DNA of 34,389 nt from Treponema sp. Its GTDB lineage: Bacteria > Spirochaetota > Spirochaetia > Treponematales > Treponemataceae. Below are positions 6,414-15,027 of the stretch, piece after piece. Made by a program: the position numbers and the translations under genes. The stretch spans positions 1-34,389 of the forward strand of contig JAKSTL010000022.1 in the NCBI GenBank assembly GCA_024402595.1, read 5' to 3'. Below the pieces are notes generated by a model. It was not told where the DNA came from and did not search any database. It was given only the letters and a program-made list of their open reading frames with translations. The number at the start of each line of letters is the position of its first letter. Position 1 is the stretch's first letter.

Positions 6414-8876
6414 TTATTTAGTTTTTCTACAATATATTTCTACGGTATCACCTAAATTGCGCATTTTACTTAATTTATTTACGGCATTCCACTTTAAGCT
6501 GCCAGGCTTTGAATCTGTTTTTTGTATACTTGGAAATCTTTCTGGATGATGTCCCGTTGATACAATTTTTTCCACAGTGAATCCATATTTTTTTAATATC
6601 TGATTAGCCTTTGAAGGTTCCCAAATTGAAAAATGGTCTGTAGGGCTTATTTCAAAAAAATGCTCAGGATTACTTTTTGCAGATATTCCTTCGCCCGATG
6701 GTGTTGAAAAAGCAAATATTCCACCTTTTTTTACAATCTGACTTACTTTTGAAAGCACTTCATCAAGATTTTTAAAATGTTCTATTACATACCACATGCT
6801 AACCACATCAAAATGTGAGATTCCAAATTCTTCCACTGTATTTATTTCAGGAAAAGCGGAACGGCTTGCGGGAAAATGAAGTTCCTTTTTTACATAGGTT
6901 ACTGCATCTTCGGAAATATCTGTACCAAAAGGATTATAGTTTTTTTCTGCGGCTGCTGCTAAAAATGGTCCGTAAGCACAACCAATATCCAGAACATTTT
7001 TAGATTTTTCATTTATCTTAAGACTATCAATTACTTCCACCCGTCTAATACATTGTTTTTTGATAGAATCAAAATCTTCTTTGTAGGTTTTTCCGTACTG
7101 TTTTTTATAGTCTTCAAAAAAATATTCTTTTTCGTAGGTTTTTTCTTCGTTTGTGGAATAAGACATATAAATCATTCCACAATCTGAACAGCGTCGGTAA
7201 GTTTTTGTTATATTTCTGGCCACAATTGAATCTGGTTTTTCTTTGTTCTTTTGGCAGATTGGACAAAGCATTTTCTTTCCACCTGCCACTTTTTGCAAGA
7301 ATTGACCAAGGGATTTATGTTCCATGCTAACTGGCAATTTTGGAAAAACTTTTTCGGAAGCAATAGCAGCTGAAAGTCGTTTTTCATCCAGCTTATTTTC
7401 ACAGACATAACTGAAATTATATTTTTCTGCAAGCTTTTCGTGTAATTTTGAAGTTGCTAAAAGCACAACTCCACAACCAGCGGCAGTTGCTTCAAAAGCA
7501 GTTAATCCATAGTGAGTAACCACTAAATCAAATTTATAAAGCTCATTCTTTAAATTTTTTACAGGTGGAAGAAATTTTATATTATCAATCTGGCTTTTTC
7601 CACAAGTGATTTTATTGAAATCTCCAGAAATGATAGCCGTTATTTCTGCTTCAGGATATTTTTTACTTAAAAGATTCGCAGCAGGAATTGTAAGCCCAGC
7701 AGGATCTTCTCCTCCAATGCAAATCAAAATTTTATTAAAATTTCGGCTTTGTTCAACTTTTACATTTTCAGGTTTTTCTATAAAGCTGGAATCAAAAAGA
7801 TTTACAATACGATTTGGTTCATAAGGTGGAATTATATCCAAAAGAAAATCAACCTTTTGGCAAAATTCCGACCCTTCATCCAAAGAAATCAATGCCCTGG
7901 CGTTAGAAAAAAGCTGAATTTCCTTTTCCGTCAATTTAAAAGAATCAGAAATAATTACAGGTTTTAAACTCTCATCTGGCAAAGTATTAATAATCTGAGA
8001 ATTTTTTAAACCTTTGGCTTTATATTCTTCAAGAATATTCGAAACTTCTTCCAAATCAGAATCCTCTGGAATAAAAACAAAGCTGTTAGTTTCAATAGCC
8101 GCTCCAAGACAACGATGCAAATGTCCTGTTCCATGGCCTTTTTTTACAGAAGGTGCAAATATCACAGGAGAAACCACATTTGTAGAATTAAAAGCCTGTA
8201 AAATCTGTTCTGTAGTATAAGGAGCAGTCAATTTTTTTTCCGAAAGATAATTTACAGCACAAATTGCCCGCAGATAATCTGAATAAGTGTCGATTGTAGT
8301 TCGTAATTCAGGATGATTAAAACGACTTGGAGCTTTTACAAACTGACAGTTAAAATTCTCTTTATGATTATATAATGCTGGACCAACATGTTCCAAATCA
8401 TAAGGATTATCAGTTTTTTTTGCCGCTTCTAAAAGAGATTTTCCACTAAAGATTTCCACCCCACTACCATGAGGCAAACCGCTATAAGTTAAATAATCAC
8501 AGGTTTTTCTAAGCCGATTTCTTTCTTCAAAATCCAGCAAACTTGCTTCTGCCGCTTCATAAAACAAAAATGGATTATCAGCAGTGGCACGAATAACCGT
8601 ATCTGCATTGATTTTTTCAATTAAATCACAAAATCTTTTTAAAACATTATTCAAATCCCCGGCAAAACATTCAAAACCATTTTCCAAACAGATAGGCTTT
8701 ATTTTCTCGTAGGACGCTTCATCGGTAGCAACAAAATATCTATCGGCAGGAATCTTGTGCATTGAGGCCAAAACATAGGAAAGCACAGTTTTATCGTTTA
8801 AAAGCTTTAAAGCCTTTTCCGGTAAACGAGAAGATGATAATCGACATTGAACAATTACAGTACGCTTATTTTTCAT
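6414..8876 (-). CDS. Three-domain fusion: SpsF-like cytidylyltransferase, PseG-like domain, zinc-ribbon SAM methyltransferase
   Basis: The 820-residue protein has three parts. Residues 1-235 are an SpsF/NeuA-type nucleotidyltransferase with the signature RLSSSRLPEKAL (12-23), TADNPFL (98-104) and GLPHGSGVEIF (133-143). Residues 245-530 resemble PseG, the nucleotide-sugar hydrolase of pseudaminic acid synthesis: KGHGTGHLHRCLGAA (246-260), ICIGGEDPAG (385-394) and THYGLTAFEATAAGCGVVLLA. Residues 536-820 are a zinc-ribbon (C538xxC541, C563xxC566) followed by a class I SAM methyltransferase with VLDIGCAYGPFLAAA (628-642). It would activate a sugar with CMP, hydrolyse or transfer a nucleotide-sugar, and methylate the product or a carrier. 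It overlaps the upstream GT-like gene by 11 bases. SpsF-PseG pairing is known in surface-sugar pathways; I do not know a described triple fusion of this form. Sequencing frameshift could join genes, but no disruption is visible. Confidence 0.85.
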   Translation of the reverse strand: MKNKRTVIVQCRLSSSRLPEKALKLLNDKTVLSYVLASMHKIPADRYFVATDEASYEKIKPICLENGFECFAGDLNNVLKRFCDLIEKINADTVIRATADNPFLFYEAAEASLLDFEERNRLRKTCDYLTYSGLPHGSGVEIFSGKSLLEAAKKTDNPYDLEHVGPALYNHKENFNCQFVKAPSRFNHPELRTTIDTYSDYLRAICAVNYLSEKKLTAPYTTEQILQAFNSTNVVSPVIFAPSVKKGHGTGHLHRCLGAAIETNSFVFIPEDSDLEEVSNILEEYKAKGLKNSQIINTLPDESLKPVIISDSFKLTEKEIQLFSNARALISLDEGSEFCQKVDFLLDIIPPYEPNRIVNLFDSSFIEKPENVKVEQSRNFNKILICIGGEDPAGLTIPAANLLSKKYPEAEITAIISGDFNKITCGKSQIDNIKFLPPVKNLKNELYKFDLVVTHYGLTAFEATAAGCGVVLLATSKLHEKLAEKYNFSYVCENKLDEKRLSAAIASEKVFPKLPVSMEHKSLGQFLQKVAGGKKMLCPICQKNKEKPDSIVARNITKTYRRCSDCGMIYMSYSTNEEKTYEKEYFFEDYKKQYGKTYKEDFDSIKKQCIRRVEVIDSLKINEKSKNVLDIGCAYGPFLAAAAEKNYNPFGTDISEDAVTYVKKELHFPASRSAFPEINTVEEFGISHFDVVSMWYVIEHFKNLDEVLSKVSQIVKKGGIFAFSTPSGEGISAKSNPEHFFEISPTDHFSIWEPSKANQILKKYGFTVEKIVSTGHHPERFPSIQKTDSKPGSLKWNAVNKLSKMRNLGDTVEIYCRKTK

Positions 8877-9828
8877 ATTGATCCCAAGTTTGTATTAAAG
8901 TCTGCAAATCCATTTTATATTCAGACTTATTCTTTTCTATCCAATTTTTTGCCTGATTAAACTGTCGTCTGGCTTCAATATATCCGCAACATGAATGTCT
9001 GTAAAAATTAAAAAATGCAGAAGATTTTATAAATGCGCCTTCATTTTTATAAACAGGCATTTCGTTTTTAAGATAATACTTCAGATAATCCATATTGATA
9101 GTTTTATCTTCCACAGGTGCATCTTCCAGATATGAAAATTGAAGCATTGTGGTAAGCTTGGTTTCTTCACCAAAAAGCCAGGAACGAATCGCCAAATCAA
9201 GATTCTGCCAGTAAGGAGATTTTATTGTGTAATCAAATCCCCCTAATTTAATAAACTTTTTTCTATTGTAAAGTGCAATATAGTTGGAAGGATATAAAGT
9301 TCTAACTCCATCTTTAACCACAAAAGATGAATCTATTACAAAATGAGATTTTTCAGCCCCAGGAGAAAAATGAGTAGAAAGACCGTTTTTATTCTTGTCC
9401 ATCAATCGGGGAACTACACAATACACATTTTCTGCCGTCAATCTTTCTGCCAGATTCGATAAAATAAAACCAGAAGGAATATATAAATCATCTCGCAGCA
9501 CCAGCACATAATCTGATGTTATTTCGGACATAGCAAGATTTATCATTTCTCCATCAGTTGCCTTTTCCAAAGGAATAACAAACTTAATTGCAGGAAAACG
9601 TCTGGAAACTTCATCAATGGAAAAATTAGTAACATCATTTTCAATAGAAATAATAGACTGAAAATTACAGGCAAGAAGATTTTCAAACACATGAAGCTTA
9701 AAATGACTTCCGCTATGATTCAAGAGAATTACCGAAATATTCAGAGCATCAGGAGATTCGTTTTTTCTTCCGCCAACTAAAGTTCTGTTTATCTGACGCT
9801 GATTAAAAATTGAAGGTATATGATTCAT
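8866..9828 (-). CDS. GT-A-fold glycosyltransferase-like protein (family 2-like)
   Basis: The 320-residue protein shows a family-2 glycosyltransferase plan: ISVILLNHSG (31-40) as the first beta strand, SDYVLVLRDDLYIPSGF (105-121) with R-D-D at the metal/nucleotide site, and the acceptor-side pattern GGFD (196-199) followed by NLDLAIRSWLFGEE (209-222). About 30 N-terminal residues precede the fold. No membrane segment is seen, so it is probably cytoplasmic. It would transfer an activated sugar; donor and acceptor are unknown. Its ATG overlaps the upstream radical SAM gene by 26 bases and its end overlaps the fusion gene by 11 bases, so the three are very likely co-translated and functionally linked. 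AGGAA lies 8 bases ahead of the start. Confidence 0.75.
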   Translation of the reverse strand: MNHIPSIFNQRQINRTLVGGRKNESPDALNISVILLNHSGSHFKLHVFENLLACNFQSIISIENDVTNFSIDEVSRRFPAIKFVIPLEKATDGEMINLAMSEITSDYVLVLRDDLYIPSGFILSNLAERLTAENVYCVVPRLMDKNKNGLSTHFSPGAEKSHFVIDSSFVVKDGVRTLYPSNYIALYNRKKFIKLGGFDYTIKSPYWQNLDLAIRSWLFGEETKLTTMLQFSYLEDAPVEDKTINMDYLKYYLKNEMPVYKNEGAFIKSSAFFNFYRHSCCGYIEARRQFNQAKNWIEKNKSEYKMDLQTLIQTWDQYEK

Positions 9829-11359
9829 CGCATTTCCTGCACTGTTCGCAATAATTTTTTTCTATATGATTTTGTAATTCAGAATCAAAACGATCCCAGA
9901 TTAATTCCAAATCTTCAGAAAAAACATTTCCCACTATTCCTCCTAAAAGGCTTTCCTTGCAAAGAGGAACATCTCCATTTCTTAAAATAATAAAATCCCG
10001 ACGCAAATGCCAGCAAATATTCCGCTCAATCGGTGAAAGGTCTGCTGGTTTACATTCTGGCAATAGCTTTGCAAAATCGTCATATTTCTGAATAATCAGT
10101 TTTCCACCAGAAGCATTGGACTTTTCCCTCCAAAAACGGAAAAATCCTTCCAACTCCATTTCATTTTCATTCATCCGTACAAATTGTGGATAAACACACC
10201 CCGGAACCACTGCAGCAAGCATTTTTATAGCTCCCACAGCTTTTTCAAACCCATCCACAACTCTAATTTTTTTATAAGTATCCGCAGAAAATGCATCCAA
10301 AGAAACCGCAAAAACCACCGCATCCCAACCATTTGTTCTAGGTTCCGCTCTTTGTAAAATCTTCTGCAACTCCAAACAGAAGTTTTCATCTACCAAAAGT
10401 CCATCCGTTTCAATAAAAACCGACAATCCCTTTTTTGAAAGAATCTTTTCTATAAACAAAAGCAAGTCAGGATGATTAAAAGCTTCTCCCCAGGCCGACA
10501 AACAAATAACTGCTTCTTCACTAAAACTAGAAATCTTTTCTACCAATTCGAAAAAATCCTTCTTATCCATCATTTTTTTTGATTCACAAGGATTTATATG
10601 ATTTTTTTCTTCAAAAGCTTTAGGATAGGGACAATAAGTGCATTTTCCAGAACAAGCATCGATAATTTGAATATTGTAAAACCCAGGAACAGTTTTTAAA
10701 ATTTTTACATCCTTAGTCGCCAAATCACCCAAAAGATTTACATCTGCATCTGAAGGCTTAAAACTTTCACCACCAAAAGTTTCTGCTCCTTTTTTATATA
10801 ATTGTCTGGAAGCAAGAAAATTATCTTTTTTTCCACAATGAAAAGCAAATCTGAATAAACGAAAATCCTTATCCGAAATTAAACTTTCAACTTCAAAGGA
10901 ATTAATGTCAGTTTTTATAAGATTATATACACAAGAGCGACTAACAGTTTTTTCCCCTTCACTCTTTTGAGAAGTTTTTGCCAATTCACAGAGAATATTT
11001 ACAGTTCCACAAGCCAATATTTCTGGTGAAAAGCCATAAGGATATCCATCCGAGAAAGTATATTCCGCCTTGTATTTTTCGTGGGATTCCAGAAGTTTTT
11101 TTGATAAAGAATAATTCAAAAAAGGTAAATCATCGTAAGAAAAAATAATATTATCTGCAGCAGTTTCCTTACCCAAAGCTGCCATTTTTTCAAACAATTG
11201 AGCAACATTTTCCACTTCTGAGCTTTTTATTACAAAAATATTTTCAGAAAAACTTTTCGCCCATTCATAAGCTAATTCTCGGGCTGATTTTTCTCCAAAA
11301 ACCTTTTCATCGCCATAAATATTGTTTTCTTCGCTATAAAATACAATTATACTTTTCAT
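9803..11359 (-). CDS. Spiro-SPASM-type radical SAM enzyme with N-terminal nucleotidyltransferase-like domain
   Basis: The 518-residue protein carries a radical SAM core with C236xxxC240xxC243 binding the SAM-cleaving cluster, and a C-terminal SPASM region with C449, C467 and C504xxC507xxC510 for an auxiliary iron-sulfur cluster. Residues 1-190 resemble the SpsF-like domain of the fusion gene downstream (SYDDLPFLNYS and GYPYGFSPEIL align with TADNPFLFYEA and GLPHGSGVEIF) but lack the RLPxK nucleotide-binding signature, so that part may only bind substrate. The architecture matches the spiro-SPASM family restricted to spirochaetes, whose reaction is, as far as I know, not established. It is first in a tightly overlapping operon with a GT-like protein and a cytidylyltransferase fusion, suggesting radical chemistry on a nucleotide-activated sugar. 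It is divergent from xseA with only 57 bases between. Confidence 0.87.
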   Translation of the reverse strand: MKSIIVFYSEENNIYGDEKVFGEKSARELAYEWAKSFSENIFVIKSSEVENVAQLFEKMAALGKETAADNIIFSYDDLPFLNYSLSKKLLESHEKYKAEYTFSDGYPYGFSPEILACGTVNILCELAKTSQKSEGEKTVSRSCVYNLIKTDINSFEVESLISDKDFRLFRFAFHCGKKDNFLASRQLYKKGAETFGGESFKPSDADVNLLGDLATKDVKILKTVPGFYNIQIIDACSGKCTYCPYPKAFEEKNHINPCESKKMMDKKDFFELVEKISSFSEEAVICLSAWGEAFNHPDLLLFIEKILSKKGLSVFIETDGLLVDENFCLELQKILQRAEPRTNGWDAVVFAVSLDAFSADTYKKIRVVDGFEKAVGAIKMLAAVVPGCVYPQFVRMNENEMELEGFFRFWREKSNASGGKLIIQKYDDFAKLLPECKPADLSPIERNICWHLRRDFIILRNGDVPLCKESLLGGIVGNVFSEDLELIWDRFDSELQNHIEKNYCEQCRKCDESYTFNF

Positions 11360-11381
11360 CTCTTAACTTATCGGCAATCGA

Positions 11382-11410
11382 TTGAACAAGTTAAAGGAAT
11401 TGAATAAAAT
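11382..11410 (+). promoter_or_regulatory. Candidate sigma-70-type promoter of xseA
   Basis: TTGAAC (11382-11387), a 17-base spacer and TAAAAT (11405-11410) lie immediately before the xseA ATG at 11417. A normal start distance puts transcription within a base or two of the ATG, so the mRNA may be leaderless. This fits the lack of a ribosome-binding site at usable distance (AAAGGAAT is about 16 bases upstream). Confidence 0.45.
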
Positions 11411-11416
11411 AATTTT

Positions 11417-12628
11417 ATGCAGTCTTTACTTCCACAAAATCAAGTTTTTTCAGTTACACAAATCACAGAAATCCTTAAAGAAATACTGGAACAGACTTTC
11501 CGTAGTATTACAATTGAAGGAGAAATCTCTAACTGGAGGCCTAGCGCTGCAGGTCATATATATTTTACGCTTAAAGATAATTCTTCTCAAATAAAAGCCG
11601 TAATGTTCCGTGGCAGCACCTATAATCTTGGTTTTCGTCCAAAGGATGGCGATAAAGTTCGCTGTACTGGAAGTATATCTGTTTATGGACCACAAGGAAG
11701 CTATCAGCTGATTGTTACAAAAATGGAACAGGCAGGTGTGGGAAATATTCTGCAAATGCTGGAAGAAAGAAAACGGAAACTTGCCGATGAAGGTCTGTTC
11801 GATGAAAACCGAAAAAAGCCGCTTCCTCTATTTCCAAAAACAATTGGTGTTGTTACAAGTCCTACAGGCGCGGCAATTCGTGATATTTTAAATGTAACCA
11901 AACGCAGAAATAAAACAATAAATGTTACAGTGCTTCCCGCTATAGTTCAGGGAGAAGAAGCCGCTCCATCCATTGTAAAAATGATAAACATTGCTAATTT
12001 TTATAATCTGTGTGATGTTTTAATTGTGGGACGCGGTGGTGGTTCTCTAGAAGACTTACTTCCTTTTAGTGAAGAAAGTGTGGTTCGAGCTGTTTCAGAA
12101 TCTCACATTCCGGTTATTTCTGCTGTAGGTCATGAAATTGACTGGGCTTTATGTGATTATGCAGCCGATAAAAGAGCCGCCACACCTTCCGCTGCCGCAG
12201 AACTTGCTGTTCCAGTTTTTTCTGATATTCAATTTAAGCTTCAAGATTATAAAAAAACTTATTACGAGGCTATACATTCTAAAGTTAATCAAAAACGACT
12301 TTTAATCAAAAGTTTTAATCCTGAAAGTCTGGAACTTAGATTTAGAGCTATTCAACAGCCTTTATTAAACAGATATGGTCAAGCCAAAGATAATCTTGTA
12401 AAAAATATAGAAGATAAGATTAAAGATTTACGACAAAACATTGAAAACTGCAAAACTGTTTTGGAAAACTCTAGTCCCGAAACTATTTTCAAACGAGGCT
12501 ATTCAATGGTTCAGTCAAAAAGCACAGGGCAAATTATTAGAAATGCCACAGATTTATCCATAGATGATGAAATTGAAATACATCCAGCCTGTGGAATTAT
12601 TACAGCAAAAGTATTGGAAACAAAATAA
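11417..12628 (+). CDS. xseA: Exodeoxyribonuclease VII large subunit
   Basis: The 403-residue protein is the catalytic subunit of the cytoplasmic single-strand exonuclease ExoVII, which degrades single-stranded DNA from both ends during repair. An N-terminal OB-fold (VTQITEILKEI, then IEGEISNWRPSAAGHIYFTLKD) precedes the catalytic core with PTGAAIRDI, GRGGGSLEDLLPFSEE and SAVGHEIDWALCDYAADKRAATPSAAAEL, followed by a coiled-coil region and a short C-terminal tail containing KRGYSMV. All are hallmark motifs. Length is slightly below that of E. coli XseA, mainly in the coiled coil. It heads the xseA-xseB-mutL repair operon. Confidence 0.95.
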   Translation: MQSLLPQNQVFSVTQITEILKEILEQTFRSITIEGEISNWRPSAAGHIYFTLKDNSSQIKAVMFRGSTYNLGFRPKDGDKVRCTGSISVYGPQGSYQLIVTKMEQAGVGNILQMLEERKRKLADEGLFDENRKKPLPLFPKTIGVVTSPTGAAIRDILNVTKRRNKTINVTVLPAIVQGEEAAPSIVKMINIANFYNLCDVLIVGRGGGSLEDLLPFSEESVVRAVSESHIPVISAVGHEIDWALCDYAADKRAATPSAAAELAVPVFSDIQFKLQDYKKTYYEAIHSKVNQKRLLIKSFNPESLELRFRAIQQPLLNRYGQAKDNLVKNIEDKIKDLRQNIENCKTVLENSSPETIFKRGYSMVQSKSTGQIIRNATDLSIDDEIEIHPACGIITAKVLETK

Positions 12629-12711
12629 AATGCTCGATAAAAGCTTTTATAACTGGAGGGCTTTTATCTATTTCAAGTTTGCGTTGCAAGCTTTTATTTG
12701 GAGGAAAAAAA
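12629..12711 (+). promoter_or_regulatory. xseA-xseB spacer with duplicated ribosome-binding segment and alternative hairpins
   Basis: AAGCTTTTAT followed by GGAGG occurs twice: 12641-12650 with GGAGG at 12655-12659, and 12688-12697 with GGAGG at 12700-12704. Only the second serves the xseB ATG at 12712. GATAAAAGC (12636-12644) can pair with GCTTTTATC (12660-12668) or with the other GCTTTTAT copies, including the one beside the real ribosome-binding site. ATAAAAGCTTTTAT (12637-12650) is also a perfect palindrome. Regulation of XseB output by RNA folding is a possibility, not shown. Confidence 0.4.
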
Positions 12712-12969
12712 ATGGAAAGTTTTGAAGAAAAATTACAGCGATTAGAAAAACTTACAGTAGATATAAAGAAAACAGATATTTCTCTGGAAGATGCTTTAAA
12801 AGCCTTTGAAGAAGGAATTAAACTGGCATCGGGAATGGAAAAAGAACTGGATAAAATTGAAGGCAAGATTCAGATTTTGATGAATGAACCAGAGCCTATG
12901 GAAAAAGATAATCCTCCAACCTTAGACCTTTTCTCTGATGATAGCGAAGTAAATGGAACACGACGATGA
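12712..12969 (+). CDS. xseB: Exodeoxyribonuclease VII small subunit
   Basis: The 85-residue protein is the helical small subunit that binds XseA; several copies assemble per catalytic subunit. The helix-turn-helix hairpin pattern FEEKLQRLEKLTVDIKKTD then SLEDALKAFEEGIKLA is diagnostic. I chose the ATG at 12712 because GGAGG lies 7 bases ahead; an upstream TTG at 12679 has no proper site. The stop overlaps the mutL start as ATGA, indicating coupled translation. Confidence 0.94.
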   Translation: MESFEEKLQRLEKLTVDIKKTDISLEDALKAFEEGIKLASGMEKELDKIEGKIQILMNEPEPMEKDNPPTLDLFSDDSEVNGTRR

Positions 12970-14945
12970 GTATAGAAAATCCTGTTCGCAGCTTGAATCC
13001 TGAAGTTGCAAGAAAAATTGCCGCTGGTGAAGTTATTGATAGACCCTGCGCCATTGTTCGGGAATTATTGGACAATGCCATAGATTCAAAAGCCACTTCC
13101 ATAATTGTTGAAATAAATGGTGGAGGTATAGAAAAAATCCGAATTATCGACGATGGCTGCGGAATGACCAAAGAAGATTTGCAGAACTGCGCCCGTCCTC
13201 ATGCTACCAGTAAAATCTCCAATGAAATTGATTTAATGAATCTTTCAACTCTAGGTTTTCGTGGAGAGGCTCTTGCTTCTGTTGCGGCGGTTGCAAGACT
13301 TTCTATTATAAGCGGCGGATGGAAAATGCGTGCCAGTCTTACAGAAGACCACATTTTGGAACCTTACACAGAAATAAAAGGAACAATTGTTCAATCTGAA
13401 GGACTTTTTGAAAACTTTCCAGCCCGCAGACAATTTTTAAAAAGAGCTGCAACAGAAGGTGTTATGTGCAAAAACACCTTTATTGAAAAAGCCATGTCGA
13501 ATCCACAAATTGGATTTAAATTAGTTATGGACGGCGTTACAAAATTAGACTTGCCTCCTAATCAAAGTTTAAAAGACCGTTTTATTTTTGCTAACAGCAT
13601 TCTTGAAGCTCAAAATCTTTTTTACGAAGTTTCTGCAAAAGCTCCTGGAGAAAATCCTGACTGGAGTTTTACCGCTGTAATTGGTGAACCGGCAGTTTCC
13701 CGTTCTTCTAAAAAAGATATTTTTATTTATACAAATAACAGACGGATTCAGGAATATTCACTTGTACAGGCTGTGGAATATGGTGGTCAAGGCTTTTTTC
13801 CTAATGGAACTTATCCTGTAGCGGCAGTTTTTATAAAGGTAAATCCTCAATTGGTTGATTTTAATATTCATCCCGCTAAAAAAGAAGCCCGTTTTTATGA
13901 TATTTCAGATTTACACCATGGATTAAGTTCAAACATCAGAGCATTTTTCCAAAATTATACAAGAAGTAATTTTGAGGAAGACAAAGCTGCCGATGAACCT
14001 AGACAGGATGATTTTTTTATCACAAACCCATTCCCTGATGCAACTTCTAAAGCTTCTTCTTCTGATTCTGCCCCGGACAATTTTCTTTTTAGCCAAAATA
14101 TTCAATCAAAGGCATACTCAGATTACAATTCTCAAAACACAACAGAAGTTAAACCAGATTATTCTTCAGAAAAGAAAACTTATGAACGACATTTGAATTA
14201 TAAAACTTCGGAAACTACCGCAGCCAGTCTTAGTGATTTTCGCTCTAAGTATCTTGGAATAAAATCGGAAAAAGCCTTCTCTGATTCATTCTTTGAGTCA
14301 AAATCTATTGAAAATGAAGATTATACTCAGCAAGCTATGGCGGCTTTTCATCCAGAAATTGCAGAAAAAATTGCAGAACAGGAAAAATCAAAGGAAAGAA
14401 ATGATAAAATTAAGTTTTTGGGTTCAACCTTAGGAACATTTTTACTGGCAGAAAAAAATAATTGTCTTTATGTAATTGATCAGCATGCCGCTCACGAAAG
14501 GATTCTATTTGACAAAATTATGGCTTCTCAAGGAAACAGACAGCCCCTTTTAATTCCATATAAAATCAAAACAGACTCAAAATCTCAGGATAATCAGCTG
14601 GAAAAACTTCAGAAAAGGCTTACTGAAATTGGTTTTGAAACTAAACAGATTGAAAGTGGCAGTTGGGAAATTACTTCCATTCCTGAACGATGGACAGGAA
14701 CAGAATACGATTTACGCACCTTGATTTTTGTAAAACAGGTTGAGCCAGAACAAATCATTCGTTCTATTGCGGCAATGACGGCATGCCATGCAGCGGTAAA
14801 AGACGGCTACTATCTTGATGACGAAACTGCGGCAAAGCTTGTGGAAACTGCATTTCAGCTGGAAGATCCTCACTGCCCTCACGGACGCCCAATCTATACT
14901 GTTTTTTCAAGACAAAAACTTTTTGAGCTGGTAAAACGAACTTAA
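12966..14945 (+). CDS. mutL: DNA mismatch repair protein MutL
   Basis: The 659-residue protein links mismatch recognition by MutS to strand removal. The GHKL ATPase domain is clear: ARKIAAGEVIDRP, ELLDNAIDSKA (Mg-binding Asn), DDGCGM, and LGFRGEALASVA. An S5-like transducer domain precedes a Ser/Asn-rich linker (about 345-475). The C-terminal dimer domain has the endonuclease signature DQHAAHERILFD at 505-516 and zinc-site motifs ACHAAVKDG and C637-P-H-G-R-P. The endonuclease signature is usually DQHAx2Ex4E; here the last Glu is Asp (D516). It is co-operonic with xseB. Spirochaetes lack MutH, so strand nicking by MutL itself is expected. Confidence 0.96.
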   Translation: MSIENPVRSLNPEVARKIAAGEVIDRPCAIVRELLDNAIDSKATSIIVEINGGGIEKIRIIDDGCGMTKEDLQNCARPHATSKISNEIDLMNLSTLGFRGEALASVAAVARLSIISGGWKMRASLTEDHILEPYTEIKGTIVQSEGLFENFPARRQFLKRAATEGVMCKNTFIEKAMSNPQIGFKLVMDGVTKLDLPPNQSLKDRFIFANSILEAQNLFYEVSAKAPGENPDWSFTAVIGEPAVSRSSKKDIFIYTNNRRIQEYSLVQAVEYGGQGFFPNGTYPVAAVFIKVNPQLVDFNIHPAKKEARFYDISDLHHGLSSNIRAFFQNYTRSNFEEDKAADEPRQDDFFITNPFPDATSKASSSDSAPDNFLFSQNIQSKAYSDYNSQNTTEVKPDYSSEKKTYERHLNYKTSETTAASLSDFRSKYLGIKSEKAFSDSFFESKSIENEDYTQQAMAAFHPEIAEKIAEQEKSKERNDKIKFLGSTLGTFLLAEKNNCLYVIDQHAAHERILFDKIMASQGNRQPLLIPYKIKTDSKSQDNQLEKLQKRLTEIGFETKQIESGSWEITSIPERWTGTEYDLRTLIFVKQVEPEQIIRSIAAMTACHAAVKDGYYLDDETAAKLVETAFQLEDPHCPHGRPIYTVFSRQKLFELVKRT

Positions 14946-15027
14946 AAACCTTTTGATTTATTACCGTTCTATTTACCAAGCATCAAATAATTTTTATTAA
15001 ACAGACAACTTCGGAAATATCTTTCTG

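Noticed and set aside
14946..15027. Terminator between mutL and the TPR gene
   Set aside because: Only weak 6-bp stems with long loops (AACAGA/TCTGTT near 14998-15029) and no proper T run.
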